DNA of 64,000 nt from Blastomyces gilchristii SLH14081 (lineage: Eukaryota > Ascomycota > Eurotiomycetes > Onygenales > Ajellomycetaceae), in the NCBI RefSeq assembly GCF_000003855.2, contig NW_003101645.1, positions 298,770-362,769 on the forward strand, given 5' to 3'. The notes beneath the pieces were generated by a model. It searched no databases, was not told where the DNA came from, and worked only from the letters and a program-made list of their open reading frames with translations. How positions within the stretch are numbered: position 1 is the first letter of the stretch; every line of letters starts with the position of its first letter. The position numbers were made by a program, and so were the translations under genes. This document shows positions 63,131 to 64,000 of this stretch, piece after piece.

Positions 63131-63695
63131 TCATAGCCTAGAAGAATAGATCTCTCTCTGTATTTAATGATCTGATAATGTTGTTTAATAGTCTTTCTGC
63201 CTTGACAGTTCTTTGTTAAATATAACTACAGATGCTAGTCACCTGCAGAATGCATCTTAAGCTAATTATATTTCACTCTCTATAATTAACTGATCACTGT
63301 GTCTGTTCTCTCAGACCAGTCACTAATTTCCAGAGATATTAGTTAGTGACTATCACTGCTCACTTGATAATATACATATTAAGCTTTCAGTCACTGATCT
63401 CAGCCTCATTAGATGCTCATAGGTCTATTAATCAGCTGTTGTAATCTTACTCTGTATTAGAGACTAATTATAGACTTAATGACTGCAGTTCTCTCTGTCA
63501 GTATTAGAGCTTGATAGTGAGCTTACAGACTCTAGTCTATCAGAGTGCTCTGTCTAGAGTCTAGATATATATCTAGATCTGCTAGTCAGATGATTTTTAA
63601 AATCATTCTCTGTATTTAAGAGAGAGCTAGACTTCAATGACAGCTCTAGTTAGAGACTTGCTTAAGTAGTATATAATCACTACATTAGACTTGAC
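63131..63695. other. AT-rich DNA of unknown origin
   Basis: Between the LINE relic and MITE copy 8. It contains local inverted repeats such as GTCACTAATTTC / GTTAGTGAC near 63320-63345 and CTAG-rich stretches near 63590. No domain recognised. Confidence 0.4.
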
Positions 63696-64000
63696 TAGAC
63701 TGACCGTGTGACCGTGTCTGGGACCAGGACCAGATTTTTTGATAGTCTCATTACCAATTCAACTGATCCCATTACACGGTTTTAACATTAGATAGTAGTC
63801 TCATACTGTCCCAGTGAGACTTACTGTCTACTCTTGTCACATTTTCCAAATGGGATCATGATTTTCACTTCTCAATTTAAATTATTTTTATTGCTTTAAA
63901 TGACTTTAAATCTCATTTGAGTGTTACCAAAAAGCATTACTTTTTAAAAAATTAAAAATAGTCTAAAAAAAACCTTAAAATGTCTAAAAATAGTAACTTT
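63696..64000 (+). mobile_element. hAT-like MITE copy 8, cut by window end
   Basis: Begins TAGACTGACCGTGTGACCG and continues for 305 bp to the end of the window. It keeps GGGACCAGGACC, so it is little mutated. Confidence 0.93.

Overview
The window looks like nuclear DNA of a filamentous ascomycete (Pezizomycotina; a eurotiomycete such as an Onygenales member is my best guess, not proven). The evidence is short phase-consistent introns with GT..AG ends, a fungal Spc7 kinetochore protein, a Pil1-type eisosome protein, a SUR7-family membrane protein, and sharp GC-normal versus AT-rich isochores. The AT-rich blocks are transposons ruined by C-to-T / G-to-A transitions, as in repeat-induced point mutation (RIP). 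An assembly gap of 289 N lies at 1437-1725.

Gene-bearing DNA covers about 11.56-31.13 kb and 43.12-46.97 kb. It holds: a DUF7587-like protein with an acidic tail (12370-14175, +); 40S ribosomal protein S11/uS17 (15898-14909, -, 3 exons); Spc7/KNL1 (16378-21422, +, 5 exons) divergent from uS17; a DHA1/QDR-like MFS transporter gene (23533-22052, -) broken by one in-frame TAG; a small uncharacterised relic (25145-24792, -); a Pil1/Lsp1 eisosome gene (27014-25653, -, 4 exons); and a SUR7-family gene (45055-46287, +, 3 exons). Without the transposons, the Pil1 and SUR7 starts would face each other about 6 kb apart.

Transposon blocks. (i) 1-11560: a Helitron relic (-) split by a complete Ty3/Gypsy chromovirus (1936-9185, TSD TTTAA). 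(ii) 31139-43116: a Ty1/Copia element (TSD ATTAT) containing a hAT-like MITE, which contains a Gypsy chromovirus (33795-40073, TSD CATAC), which contains another MITE copy: four levels of nesting, each with its own target-site duplication. (iii) 47.0-64 kb: a fragment of the first Gypsy family carrying a tRNA-derived SINE with 11-bp TSD; a Copia element (+) hit by four MITEs; a 1.9-kb LTR element encoding only Gag (57468-59386, TSD AAAGT); more MITEs; and a Tad1-like LINE (-) with an (AAT)n tail.

The ~506-bp MITE (TIR TAGACTG, 8-bp TSDs) occurs eight times. The mutation context is notable: CpG and CpC/GpG are nearly absent from the AT-rich blocks, while CpA/TpG remain common, unlike the textbook CpA-directed RIP pattern.
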